DNA of 49,155 nt from Pseudomonas marginalis (GCF_001645105.1 NZ_LKEG01000036.1:1-49155), one strand, 5' to 3'. Shown: positions 36,477 through 43,970, counted from the stretch's first letter. Translations and numbers: made by a program. The notes: generated by a model from the letters alone, not told the origin.

Positions 36477-36537
36477 AGGCTAGGGCCTCGTTGCGACAGG
36501 ACCAAGGACCAATCCGGCGGAAAACCCGCTAGCCAAT
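36477..36537 (-). promoter_or_regulatory. Candidate MocR-controlled promoter of the quinol monooxygenase gene
   Basis: On the minus strand, ATTGGCT at 36537-36531, then with the same 24-bp offset ATTGGTCCTTGGTC (36513-36500). TTGGTC is the -35; 17 bp later TAGCCT (36477-36482) is the -10. The block agrees with the cupin block at 28 of 38 positions and overlaps the last codons of the MocR gene. The ATG lies 56-57 bp downstream. Confidence 0.7.
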
Positions 36538-37962
36538 CTGCTGGAGAATATCGCGGACTTTGTCCAGCGCCGGGTCGATATCGAGGGTTTCGATGGCGCC
36601 GAAGCCAATGATCAGGCCGGGACGTACGGGCGCATCGTGGAAGAATACTTCCAGCGGGTACACACCCACTTCCACCCGGCGCGCCAGTTCCATCAGCAGC
36701 GGTATATTCACCGGCACCTTGCACAACGCGGCCATGTGGAACCCGGCCACGGTAGGCACCGCTTCGAACCACGGCGACAAATCCCCCGCGAGGCGCTGCA
36801 GGATGCGTTCACGGCGCCCGGCATAGACCGTATGGCAGCGGCGGATATGTTTGAGCAGGTAGCCCTCGCTGATGAATTTGGCCAGGGCCCATTGCGGCAG
36901 CGTCGAGCTGTGCTGGTCGGTGAGTTGCTTGGCCTTGAGCACCGCGCCGTAAATCGCCGGTGGCAGCACGGCGTATCCCAGGCGCAATTCGGGCAGCAGG
37001 GTTTTCGAGAAGGTGCCGACATAGGTCACCACACCGTGGGTGTCCATGCTTTGCAGGGAGTCGGTGGGCCGGCCTTCGTAGCGGAATTCGCTGTCGTAGT
37101 CGTCCTCGATGATGATCGCACCCAACTCGAAGGCCCTTGCCAGCAGGGCTTCGCGGCGTGGCATGCTCATCGGCATGCCGAGGGGGAACTGGTGGGAGGG
37201 CGTCACGTAGATCAGTCGTGTGCCATCGGGTATCCGGTCGACCTGGATGCCCTCGGCATCCACCGGCACACTGGCGACATTCGCCCCCATCGCCACGAAC
37301 AACTGGCGCGCAGGGCTGTAGCCGGGATCTTCCATGGCGACCATGCTGCCCGGCTCCAGTACCACGCGGGCGATCAGGTCCAGCGCCTGCTGTGCGCCGT
37401 TGGTGACGATGATGTCGCTGTCGCGGCAGTTGACCCCGCATGAGAACGCGATATGCCCGGCGATTGCGCTGCGCAGTGCGGGCAGGCCTTCGGGTTGGCT
37501 GTAGAACCCGCTGTTTTGTGCAATACGCCGCAGTGCGTCCTGGGTACAGCGCCGCCATTCATCCTGGGGGAACTGGTTGCGGCTGGTGGCACCGCCGATA
37601 AATTCATAGCGCAGCGTGCTGTCGCGGGTGGGATGGCGCATGGGCGAGGGCAGCGATTGCCACTTCGCCAGGTGGGCGGCGCAGGCCAGGTCGGTGGAGG
37701 TGTGCAGGCGTTCGGACTGGGGGGCGCGGGCGTTGACGAAGGTGCCACGGCCGGTCTTGCCGACCAGCAGGCCTTCGTAGGTGAGGGTGGCGTAGGTGTC
37801 TGACACGGTTTTGCGCGACACGCCCAGTTGCTCGGCGAGCAAGCGGCTGGGCGGCAGTTGCGCACCGGCGGCCAGGCGCCCGGAACCGATGGCTTCGCGC
37901 AGCTGTTGGTAGAGCTGTTCGGCCAGATCCTTGCGGCCATTGATCACAACGTGCAGTTCCAT
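36529..37962 (-). CDS. MocR/PdxR-type regulator (GntR HTH fused to PLP aminotransferase fold)
   Basis: A 477-residue transcription factor. A GntR winged helix fills residues 1-75 (LLAEQLGVSRKTVSDTYATL), and the rest is a fold-type I aminotransferase domain with VTNGAQQALDLIARV, IIEDDYDSEFRY and the PLP-lysine motif TFSKTLLPELRLGY near residue 319. MocR proteins sense PLP or an amine and usually activate a divergent gene. The ATG at 37962 is chosen; the open frame reaches a TTG at 37983. It is divergent from the AhpD-like gene, and three neighbouring promoters share a block that fits MocR direct-repeat operators, so it probably controls all three. Confidence 0.93.
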   Translation of the reverse strand: MELHVVINGRKDLAEQLYQQLREAIGSGRLAAGAQLPPSRLLAEQLGVSRKTVSDTYATLTYEGLLVGKTGRGTFVNARAPQSERLHTSTDLACAAHLAKWQSLPSPMRHPTRDSTLRYEFIGGATSRNQFPQDEWRRCTQDALRRIAQNSGFYSQPEGLPALRSAIAGHIAFSCGVNCRDSDIIVTNGAQQALDLIARVVLEPGSMVAMEDPGYSPARQLFVAMGANVASVPVDAEGIQVDRIPDGTRLIYVTPSHQFPLGMPMSMPRREALLARAFELGAIIIEDDYDSEFRYEGRPTDSLQSMDTHGVVTYVGTFSKTLLPELRLGYAVLPPAIYGAVLKAKQLTDQHSSTLPQWALAKFISEGYLLKHIRRCHTVYAGRRERILQRLAGDLSPWFEAVPTVAGFHMAALCKVPVNIPLLMELARRVEVGVYPLEVFFHDAPVRPGLIIGFGAIETLDIDPALDKVRDILQQIG

Positions 37963-38020
37963 GGGGTATCCCGGGGCATTCAATCTGCGCCCAGATTACG
38001 CGCCTGCGTAACAGGCTCAA

Positions 38021-38081
38021 AATGGTCTCTGCATAAACCGGCTGATTGGCTATAGGGCTAGTGCCGCATGGCCCCTAGGCT
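38021..38081 (+). promoter_or_regulatory. Candidate MocR-controlled promoter of the AhpD-like gene
   Basis: On the plus strand, AATGGTC (38021-38027), then 24 bp later ATTGGCTATAGGGCTA (38045-38060). The third half-site is less regular here (period 7 or 8). TAGGGC (38053-38058) takes the -35 place and 17 bp on is TAGGCT (38076-38081) as -10. The ATG is 59 bp past the block. It also lies 58 bp from the MocR start, so autoregulation is possible. Confidence 0.65.
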
Positions 38082-38117
38082 GGACTGTGATTGCATTCGC
38101 CGCCAGAGAACCGCCCC

Positions 38118-38561
38118 ATGGAACCCCGCCTGGATTACTACACCGCCTCGCCGCAAGCGCTCAAGGGCATGTTGATGCTGGAGGCGACGACGTTTGGTCT
38201 GTCCATCGATGCCCCCTTGCTGGAGCTGATCAAGATTCGCGTCTCGCAGCTCAACCACTGTGGTTTCTGCACGGACATGCACTCGATGGCGGCACGTCAG
38301 CGCGGCGAAACCGAGCGGCGCTTGTTCGCGTTGTGCGTGTGGCGTGATTCGCCGTTTTTCACGGCGCGGGAAAAGGCCGCATTGGCCTGGAGCGAGTCGG
38401 TGGCGACGCTGCCGACCTCAACGGTGTCGGATGAACTGTTCGCCGCCGTGCGGCTGGAGTTCAGCGAGCAGGAACTGGTCGACCTGACCATGGCGGTGTC
38501 CAGCATCAGTGGCTGGAACCGCCTGGCGGTGAGCTTTCGGCAGCAACCGCCGAATGCTTGA
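38118..38561 (+). CDS. Carboxymuconolactone decarboxylase family (AhpD-like) protein
   Basis: A 147-residue all-helical CMD/AhpD-type protein. The redox motif NHCGFCTDMHS gives Cys48, Cys51 and His55, typical of peroxidase-like alkylhydroperoxidase members rather than true decarboxylases. It probably reduces organic peroxides or reactive electrophiles. ATG at 38118 with GAGAA upstream; a TTG at 38091 is in frame but lies just downstream of the -10. Divergent from the MocR regulator, the classical target position. Its stop codon abuts the SDR stop codon on the other strand without any gap. Confidence 0.9.
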   Translation: MEPRLDYYTASPQALKGMLMLEATTFGLSIDAPLLELIKIRVSQLNHCGFCTDMHSMAARQRGETERRLFALCVWRDSPFFTAREKAALAWSESVATLPTSTVSDELFAAVRLEFSEQELVDLTMAVSSISGWNRLAVSFRQQPPNA

Positions 38562-39329
38562 TCAGGACAGGAAACCGCCGTCCACATTCAGCGACACACC
38601 CGTGGTGTAGCTGGACGCGTCACTGGCCAGGAACAGCACCGCGCCGGCCATCTCGCTCGGGTCTGCCACGCGCTTGAGAGGGATCTGCGCCAGGGCCATT
38701 TTCAGGATCGCGTCGTTCTTCACCAGCGCCGAGGCGAACTTGGTGTCGGTCAGGCCAGGCAGCAGGGCGTTGCAACGAATGCCGAACGCCGCGCATTCCT
38801 TGGCGAACACCTTGGTCATGTTGATCACGGCGGCCTTGGTCACCGAGTAGATGCCTTGGAACACACCCGGCGAAATCCCGTTGATCGAGGCGACGTTGAT
38901 GATGCTGCCGCCACCGTTTTCACGCATCAGCTTGCCGGCTTCCACCGACATGAAGAAGTAGCCACGGATGTTCACGTCAACGGTCTTCTGGAACGCACCG
39001 AGATCAGTGTCCAGCACATTGCAGAACTGCGGGTTGGTCGCGGCGTTATTGACCAGGATATCCAGACGGCCGAACTGCTCACGGATACCGGAGAATACTT
39101 GGGTAATTTGCTCCATTTCGCCGATATGACAGGCCACGGCCGTGGCCTTGCCGCCGTCGGCGATGATCGCATCGGCCACATGTTGGCAGCCTTCCAGTTT
39201 GCGGCTGGAAACGATCACATGGGCGCCTTGCTGGGCCAGCAACTTGGCGATGGCTTCGCCGATGCCGCGGCTGGCGCCGGAGACAAAAGCAATCTTGCCG
39301 TCGAGGTCGAACAGGTGGGTCTTGGACAT
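38562..39329 (-). CDS. SDR family oxidoreductase
   Basis: A 255-residue short-chain dehydrogenase. The cofactor motif is GASRGIG (18-24), the structural NNAA is at 94-97, and the catalytic set is Ser148, Tyr161 and Lys165 (YSVTK). The C-terminal LNVDGG is the usual end. Resembles the FabG/3-ketoacyl reductase branch. It lies 22 bp after the phosphotransferase-like gene and is co-transcribed with it; this pairing, often with acyl-CoA dehydrogenases, points to acyl-CoA or hydroxyacyl metabolism. Substrate not certain. Confidence 0.92.
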   Translation of the reverse strand: MSKTHLFDLDGKIAFVSGASRGIGEAIAKLLAQQGAHVIVSSRKLEGCQHVADAIIADGGKATAVACHIGEMEQITQVFSGIREQFGRLDILVNNAATNPQFCNVLDTDLGAFQKTVDVNIRGYFFMSVEAGKLMRENGGGSIINVASINGISPGVFQGIYSVTKAAVINMTKVFAKECAAFGIRCNALLPGLTDTKFASALVKNDAILKMALAQIPLKRVADPSEMAGAVLFLASDASSYTTGVSLNVDGGFLS

Positions 39330-39351
39330 GGGGGTTCCTTGTGGTCGGCGA

Positions 39352-40419
39352 TCAGAGCGTGGATTTGCTGATGACGTTCAGGCTCATTTGCTCCAGCAGT
39401 TTGTTCATCTGAATGAACTGCGCAAAGCGTTTGTCCTGGGTCTGGCCATGGAAGAAGCGGTAGTAGATCTGCTGCACGATGCCGGCCAGGCGGAACAGGC
39501 CGTAGGTGTAGTAGAAGTCGAAATTGTCGATCTGGATGCCGGAGCGCTCGGCGTAATAATCGACGAACTCACGGCGAGTGAGCATGCCGGGCGCGTTGCT
39601 CGGCTGGCGGCGCATCAACTGCACTGGCGCCGGGTCCGCCGCTTCGATCCAGTAGGCGAGGGTGTTGCCCAGGTCCATCAGCGGGTCGCCGAGGGTGGTC
39701 AGCTCCCAGTCCAGCACGCCAATGATCTGCATCGGGTTGTGCGGGTCGAGGATCACGTTATCGAAGCGGTAGTCGTTGTGCACAATGCTCGACGTCGGGT
39801 GATCGGCTGGCATCTTGTCGTTGAGCCAGGCGCGCACGGCTTCCCAGTGTGGCGCGTCGGGGGTCAGGGCTTTTTCGTAGCGATCGCTCCAGCCACGGAT
39901 CTGTCGTGCCACATAGCCCTCGGGTTTGCCCAGGTCGGCCAGGCCGCAGGCGCTGTAGTCCACCTGGTGCAGTTCGACGAACTTATCGATGAAGCTTTTG
40001 CACAGCGCCTCGGCCTTGACGGCGTCCAGGCCCAGCTCGGCTGGCAGGTCGGAGCGCAGGATGATGCCGTTGACCCGCTCCATCACATAGAACTCGGCAC
40101 CGATCACCGACTCGTCGGTGCAATGCACGTAGGCCTTGGGGCAATAGGGGAAGCCGTCTTTGAGCTGGTTGAGAATGCGGTATTCGCGGCCCATGTCGTG
40201 GGCCGACTTGGCCTTGTGGCCAAAGGGTGGGCGGCGCAGCACGAATTCCTGGCCCGGGTATTCCAGCAGGTAGGTCAGGTTGGACGCGCCGCCGGGGAAC
40301 TGGCTGATCGTGGGCGTGCCGCTCAGGCCCGGGATATGGGCCTTGAGGTAGGGATCGATCAGGCTGGCATCAAGTTCTTCACCTGGGCGAATCTGGGTCG
40401 ATTGGTCGTTCAGCGCCAT
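39352..40419 (-). CDS. Phosphotransferase (APH) family protein, ACAD10/11-like
   Basis: A 355-residue kinase-fold protein of the aminoglycoside phosphotransferase family. Catalytic HND at 214-216 with Asn221 (VHNDYRFDNVIL), and the metal-binding Asp237 in GVLDWELTTLGDP. The N-terminal FPGGASNLTYLLEYPGQEFVLRRPP is typical of the branch related to the kinase domain of ACAD10/ACAD11, which phosphorylates 4-hydroxyacyl-CoAs, rather than antibiotic resistance enzymes. First gene of an operon with the SDR. A role in hydroxy-acyl degradation is inferred. Confidence 0.9.
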   Translation of the reverse strand: MALNDQSTQIRPGEELDASLIDPYLKAHIPGLSGTPTISQFPGGASNLTYLLEYPGQEFVLRRPPFGHKAKSAHDMGREYRILNQLKDGFPYCPKAYVHCTDESVIGAEFYVMERVNGIILRSDLPAELGLDAVKAEALCKSFIDKFVELHQVDYSACGLADLGKPEGYVARQIRGWSDRYEKALTPDAPHWEAVRAWLNDKMPADHPTSSIVHNDYRFDNVILDPHNPMQIIGVLDWELTTLGDPLMDLGNTLAYWIEAADPAPVQLMRRQPSNAPGMLTRREFVDYYAERSGIQIDNFDFYYTYGLFRLAGIVQQIYYRFFHGQTQDKRFAQFIQMNKLLEQMSLNVISKSTL

Positions 40420-40548
40420 GCTTATCCCTTCTGCTTATTCTAAAGGCCTCGGACTATTTCCTAATCTAATGCGCACCACCGCCCAGCGACAAGGTCGGGG
40501 CGGCTTAATAGGTTAGCGTGTTGGATGATGATCAGCGTGCCTGATCGG

Positions 40549-41502
40549 TCATTTAGTGGGCGGGGGCAGGGCGACCGGGGTGAGTACCGGGCGACCGGCG
40601 AAGTGCTCCACCAGGTTATCGGCCACCCGTTGCACGGTGTCATGGGCGGCTTCCGGCGACAGGCCGGCGACGTGGGAGGTGAGCACAGTATTGCCGAGTT
40701 TCTTGAGCGCGTCGGGGACCTTGGGCTCATCGTCGAACACATCCAGCGCGGCGCCACCGATGCGGCGCTGTTCCAGGGCGGCGATCAGGTCGGCGGTGAC
40801 CACCACGCTGCCACGGCCGATGTTCACCAGGTAGCCATTCGGGCCCAGGGCATCCAGGGCGTGCCGATCGATCAGGTGGCGGGTGCTGGCGCCGCCGGGC
40901 GTGGCCAGGATCAGGAAGTCCGAGGTGCGCGCCAGCTCCACCGCCGTCGCGCAGTAGGTGTAGTCCACATCATCGCGTGGCTGGCGGTTGTGGTAACTCA
41001 CCTCCATGCCGAAGCCCAGGGACGCACGCTTGGCGATCTCCAGGCCCACCGCACCGAGTCCGAGAATGCCCAACTGCTTGCCGCCCAGTGACGGGCGCAT
41101 CACCTTCGGCCATTCATGGCGGCGCACGGCTGCGTCGGTCTGCGGGATGCCGCGCACCAGCGACAGCAGCAGCGCCATGGCGTGATCGGCCACCGACGGC
41201 GCATTCACCCCGGCGCCATTGGTGACCACGATCCCGCGATTGCTGGCGGCCTGCAGGTCCACGTGTTCGTAGCCGGCGCCAATCACGCAAATGATTTCCA
41301 GCAGGGGCAGCGCGGCGATTTCCTCGGCGTACAAGCCCAGTGGGCCGCGGGTGAGCACCGCCTTGATCTGGCTGCCGTGGGCCTTGATGGCCGCGGTGCG
41401 CTCGGCGGGTGTGGGCGCCAGGATCACGTGAAAGTCATTGCTCTCGATGATGGGCAGGTATTCGTTGATGGTTTCAACCAGGACCAGAACAGTAGCGGTC
41501 AT
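40549..41502 (-). CDS. D-isomer-specific 2-hydroxyacid dehydrogenase
   Basis: A 317-residue NAD(P)-dependent dehydrogenase, most like glyoxylate/hydroxypyruvate reductases. The Rossmann motif GILGLGAVG is at 145-153, and the catalytic triad is Arg230 (NIGRGS), Glu259 (FDDEP) and His277 (TSHVAG). The start is the ATG at 41502 with AGGAAGAG before it; the open frame extends further upstream without support. Stands alone between the phosphotransferase and isochorismatase-like genes. Confidence 0.92.
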   Translation of the reverse strand: MTATVLVLVETINEYLPIIESNDFHVILAPTPAERTAAIKAHGSQIKAVLTRGPLGLYAEEIAALPLLEIICVIGAGYEHVDLQAASNRGIVVTNGAGVNAPSVADHAMALLLSLVRGIPQTDAAVRRHEWPKVMRPSLGGKQLGILGLGAVGLEIAKRASLGFGMEVSYHNRQPRDDVDYTYCATAVELARTSDFLILATPGGASTRHLIDRHALDALGPNGYLVNIGRGSVVVTADLIAALEQRRIGGAALDVFDDEPKVPDALKKLGNTVLTSHVAGLSPEAAHDTVQRVADNLVEHFAGRPVLTPVALPPPTK

Positions 41503-41555
41503 CGGAAGGCTCTTCCTGAAGGGTTTGAGGGAAGGAGTATGCCGTATTTGAGTGT

Positions 41556-42080
41556 TTAGAAGCTGATCTCGACGGCGCTTGTGAGCTTCACAAACGCCCC
41601 GGCCAGGGTCGCATTGTGATGCTCGATAATCACCTCGGCCTTCAGCGTCGGCGTGTCCATGCAGGTATGGCCGTCTTCGGGCAGTACCACTGAAAACCCC
41701 AGTTCCACCGCGACTCGGCACGTGGTATCGATACAGAACTGGGTTTTCATGCCGACGATCACCAGCTCTTTGACGTGCGCCGCTTTCAATTGCGCTTCCA
41801 GGTCTGTGCCCAGGAAGCAACTGGGACGGGTCTTGTTGAACAGGTGGTCACGCGACTCGTCTACCTCCAGCGCATGCCATAGCTGCCAGGGCGGGCTGCC
41901 GGCTTCAATTGGCGAACCTGCAGGGCCAGTGTGGCGGGCGACGAAGATGGGTGCATCGCAGTTGCGGGCACGCTGAATCAGCTGGTTGATGGTGGCGAGT
42001 ACACGTTCGCGCTCGAAGGGCTTTTCCGGACCGTCGTATAAGCCAGCTTGCATGTCGATGATCAGCAGGGCGTCAGTCAT
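41556..42080 (-). CDS. Isochorismatase-family cysteine hydrolase
   Basis: A 174-residue hydrolase with the complete Asp9-Lys83-Cys116 triad (LLIIDMQ, NKTRPSCF, MKTQFCIDTT). The family includes nicotinamidase, N-carbamoylsarcosine amidase and isochorismatase; the short length and lack of a carrier domain speak for an amide or imide hydrolase, substrate unknown. The ATG at 42080 has AAGGAG 7 bp upstream. That ribosome site is one arm of a perfect inverted repeat, and a terminator and a tiny Thr/Cys-rich ORF lie ahead of it, so its expression seems controlled by its leader. Confidence 0.9.
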   Translation of the reverse strand: MTDALLIIDMQAGLYDGPEKPFERERVLATINQLIQRARNCDAPIFVARHTGPAGSPIEAGSPPWQLWHALEVDESRDHLFNKTRPSCFLGTDLEAQLKAAHVKELVIVGMKTQFCIDTTCRVAVELGFSVVLPEDGHTCMDTPTLKAEVIIEHHNATLAGAFVKLTSAVEISF

Positions 42081-42084
42081 GGTG

Positions 42085-42116
42085 TTGCTCCTTGCAATGG
42101 CCAGATGGCGGAGCAA
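42085..42116 (-). promoter_or_regulatory. Shine-Dalgarno-sequestering inverted repeat before the isochorismatase-like gene
   Basis: On the minus strand TTGCTCC (42116-42110), just after the terminator T-run, is perfectly complementary to GGAGCAA (42091-42085), which contains the AGGAG ribosome site. Between them GCCA/TGGC can form an inner stem. Folding would hide the ribosome site. Confidence 0.6.
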
Positions 42117-42149
42117 TAAAAAGGCCCCGTCCATTGCTGGCGGGGCCTT
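42115..42149 (-). terminator. Intrinsic terminator between the leader ORF and the isochorismatase-like gene
   Basis: On the minus strand AAGGCCCCG (42149-42141) and CGGGGCCTT (42129-42121) form a 9-bp stem around 11 bases, followed by a T-rich run (TTTTTATT, partly in the stem). It lies 21 bp after the leader ORF stop codon and 35 bp before the next start codon. GGCGGG in the leader ORF (42205-42200) can instead pair with CCCGCC of its left arm (42144-42139), a possible antiterminator. Confidence 0.8.
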
Positions 42150-42158
42150 GGGTTGAAT

Positions 42159-42216
42159 CTGTGAGGTGTTTAGCGTGAACACCCACAGCAACCGCACGAC
42201 CCGCCTGAGGCGGTCG
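42159..42216 (-). promoter_or_regulatory. Two hairpins inside the leader ORF
   Basis: Hairpin A (42216-42197): CGACCGCC and GGCGGGTCG with one bulged G. Hairpin B (42188-42159): CTGTG+GGTGTT pairs with AACACC+CACAG with a single bulged base; it spans the last Cys codons and the stop codon. Hairpin A uses the same GGCGGG that could pair with the terminator arm, so the structures are mutually exclusive. Pairings were found by eye; energies were not calculated. Confidence 0.55.
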
Positions 42217-42256
42217 TGGTGGTGGTGCGGGTGAGGTTCAGCTGAATACGGTTCAT
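42170..42256 (-). CDS. Thr/Cys-rich 28-residue leader peptide
   Basis: An ATG at 42256 opens 28 codons ending in TAA at 42172-42170. The peptide starts MNRIQLNLTR, continues with five consecutive Thr (ACC ACC ACC ACG ACC) and ends SGGSCGCCGCSR with four Cys in six residues. There is no Shine-Dalgarno, but the predicted promoter (42263-42292) would start RNA at or next to the A of the ATG, so it would be leaderless. Hairpins, a terminator and a hidden ribosome site follow before the isochorismatase-like gene. It recalls amino-acid attenuator peptides such as ThrL. Alternatives are a metal-binding or modified (RiPP) peptide. Confidence 0.6.
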   Translation of the reverse strand: MNRIQLNLTRTTTTTASGGSCGCCGCSR

Positions 42257-42262
42257 GGCTGG

Positions 42263-42292
42263 ATCATGCTGAGAGCGGCGCCAAGTTGTCAA
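42263..42292 (-). promoter_or_regulatory. Candidate sigma-70 promoter of the leader ORF
   Basis: On the minus strand a perfect TTGACA (42292-42287), an 18-bp spacer, and CATGAT (42268-42263; 4 of 6 to TATAAT). Seven bases after the -10 is the A of the leader ORF start codon. Confidence 0.6.
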
Positions 42293-42464
42293 CGAATGTG
42301 TTTGAATTGTGCGCGGCGCGTCGATGTACCACGCCACCGTTCCTCAGCTAAGTCTTTGCTTCTTCACAAGAATCCCGGACAATCCGGCCCCTTCTATGGT
42401 CGGGGCGCTGCCTGTCAGGTTTTTCTGACTCGTCCCGGCCGTGTAAATGCGGAGATCCGACTGG

Positions 42465-43742
42465 ATGAATGATCAGGCCAATAGCGTCGACCAACGCTAT
42501 GAGACGACACCTGCAACCCTCACGACCTGGAGCCGCCAGGACACCACCTGGATGCTTGGCCTGTTCGGCACCGCCATTGGCGCCGGCACGCTGTTCTTGC
42601 CGATCAACGCGGGCCTGGGAGGCTTCTGGCCACTGGTGATCCTCGCGCTGCTGGCCTTCCCAATGACGTTCTTCGCCCACCGTGGCCTGACCCGTTTCGT
42701 GCTGTCCGGCCGTGAAGGCTCCGACATCACCGACGTGGTGGAAGAACACTTCGGCATCAAGGCCGGTGCGCTGATCACCTTGCTGTACTTCTTTGCGATC
42801 TTCCCGATCCTGCTGATTTACAGCGTGGCGTTGACCAACACCGTCGGCAGCTTTATGGAGCATCAACTGCACATCATGCCGCCGCCACGGGCGATCCTGT
42901 CGTTGGTGCTGATCCTCGGCCTGCTGGCTGTGGTGCGTTGCGGCGAGCAAGTGATCGTCAAGGCCATGAGCCTGATGGTGTATCCGTTCATCGTCGCCTT
43001 GCTGTTCCTGGCGGTGTACCTGGTTCCGCATTGGAATGGCGGCATCCTCAGCACCGCCAGCGTAGTCCCGGCACCGTCGGCACTGCTCAATACGCTGTGG
43101 CTGGCGATTCCGGTGATGGTGTTCTCGTTCAACCATTCGCCGATCATCTCGGCCTTTGCGGTTGATCAGAAGCGCCAGTACGGCGTCCATGCCGATGAAC
43201 GCAGCTCGCAGATCCTGTCTCGCGCGCATCTCTTGATGGTGGGGATGGTGCTGTTCTTCGTGTTCAGCTGCGTGCTGACCCTGTCGCCGGCGCAGTTAGC
43301 CGAAGCGAAGGCGCAGAACCTGTCGATCCTGTCCTACCTGGCCAACCACTTCGATAACCCGACCATCGAGTTTGCCGCTCCGTTGATCGCGTTTGTGGCG
43401 ATTGCCAAGTCGTTCCTGGGCCACTACATCGGCGCCAGCGAAGGCCTCAAGGGCCTGGTCCTTAAAACCGGTCGCCGGCCCGGAGCGAAGAGCCTGGACC
43501 GCATGACTGCCGCTTTCATGCTGGTGGTGTGCTGGATGGTTGCCACGCTTAACCCAAGTATCCTCCGCATGATAGAGACGCTGGGCGGGCCGATCATCGC
43601 GTCGATCCTGTTCCTGATGCCGATGTACGCCATTCGTAAGGTGCCGGCCATGGCCAAGTACCGTGGGCAGGCGTCGAATGTGTTTGTCACCGCCGTAGGC
43701 CTGGTGGCGATTACTGCGTTGGTTTACTCACTGCTGTCCTGA
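42465..43742 (+). CDS. HAAAP family serine/threonine permease
   Basis: A 425-residue inner-membrane amino-acid:proton symporter of the hydroxy/aromatic amino acid permease family, close to SdaC/TdcC in plan. About eleven helices are visible; the first carries LGLFGTAIGAGTLFLPINAG, the conserved substrate/ion site of the fold, and FSFNHSPIISAF is also typical. The ATG at 42465 (GGAG upstream, 10 bp) is chosen over one at 42447. Its 5' leader contains GCCCC/GGGGC (42386-42405) and GTCAG/CTGAC stems. It is divergent from the Thr/Cys leader ORF, which is suggestive but unproven as a link. Serine or threonine as substrate is by family. Confidence 0.9.
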   Translation: MNDQANSVDQRYETTPATLTTWSRQDTTWMLGLFGTAIGAGTLFLPINAGLGGFWPLVILALLAFPMTFFAHRGLTRFVLSGREGSDITDVVEEHFGIKAGALITLLYFFAIFPILLIYSVALTNTVGSFMEHQLHIMPPPRAILSLVLILGLLAVVRCGEQVIVKAMSLMVYPFIVALLFLAVYLVPHWNGGILSTASVVPAPSALLNTLWLAIPVMVFSFNHSPIISAFAVDQKRQYGVHADERSSQILSRAHLLMVGMVLFFVFSCVLTLSPAQLAEAKAQNLSILSYLANHFDNPTIEFAAPLIAFVAIAKSFLGHYIGASEGLKGLVLKTGRRPGAKSLDRMTAAFMLVVCWMVATLNPSILRMIETLGGPIIASILFLMPMYAIRKVPAMAKYRGQASNVFVTAVGLVAITALVYSLLS

Positions 43743-43750
43743 TCGCAGTG

Positions 43751-43818
43751 TAGGTATCTACGTATCTTGAGTGATCCTGCGCTTACGCACTATCACATTG
43801 AAGAGGAGTAGATACCTA
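43751..43818. repeat. Perfect 11-bp inverted repeat after the permease gene
   Basis: TAGGTATCTAC (43751-43761) and GTAGATACCTA (43808-43818) are perfect complements 46 bp apart. It is AT-richer than its surroundings, lies 8 bp after the permease stop codon, and is followed by a separate terminator. Its purpose is unknown; an untranslated small RNA or 3'-UTR structure is possible. Confidence 0.7.
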
Positions 43819-43841
43819 TCGATAACAGATGGCACCGACAG

Positions 43842-43877
43842 AGGCTGATTCGCGTACACCGCGAATCGGCCTTTTTT
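43842..43877 (+). terminator. Intrinsic terminator after the permease gene
   Basis: AGGCTGATTCGCG and CGCGAATCGGCCT form a long stem with one G-T pair and a 5-base loop, followed by six T residues. It lies about 100 bp after the permease stop codon, so the RNA would include the 11-bp inverted repeat. Confidence 0.88.
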
Positions 43878-43970
43878 AGGTGCGCAAACCCGCACAAGGA
43901 TCAACCCACGGCCCTGCAATGAGGGCTAAGCTTATCGGCTTACTGGTTTCTGTCTTGGAGACCCCCAAGG

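Noticed and set aside
39352..40419. Aminoglycoside resistance kinase
   Set aside because: The motifs fit the ACAD10/11-like branch and the partner is an SDR, which points to acyl-CoA metabolism rather than antibiotic resistance.
42170..42256. Leader ORF as a true thrL orthologue
   Set aside because: The downstream gene is an isochorismatase-family hydrolase, not thrA, and the peptide also has a Cys cluster; only the principle is similar.
43751..43818. Inverted repeat considered as an insertion-sequence end or attachment site
   Set aside because: Only 46 bp lie between the arms, no transposase or integrase is near, and no target duplication is visible.
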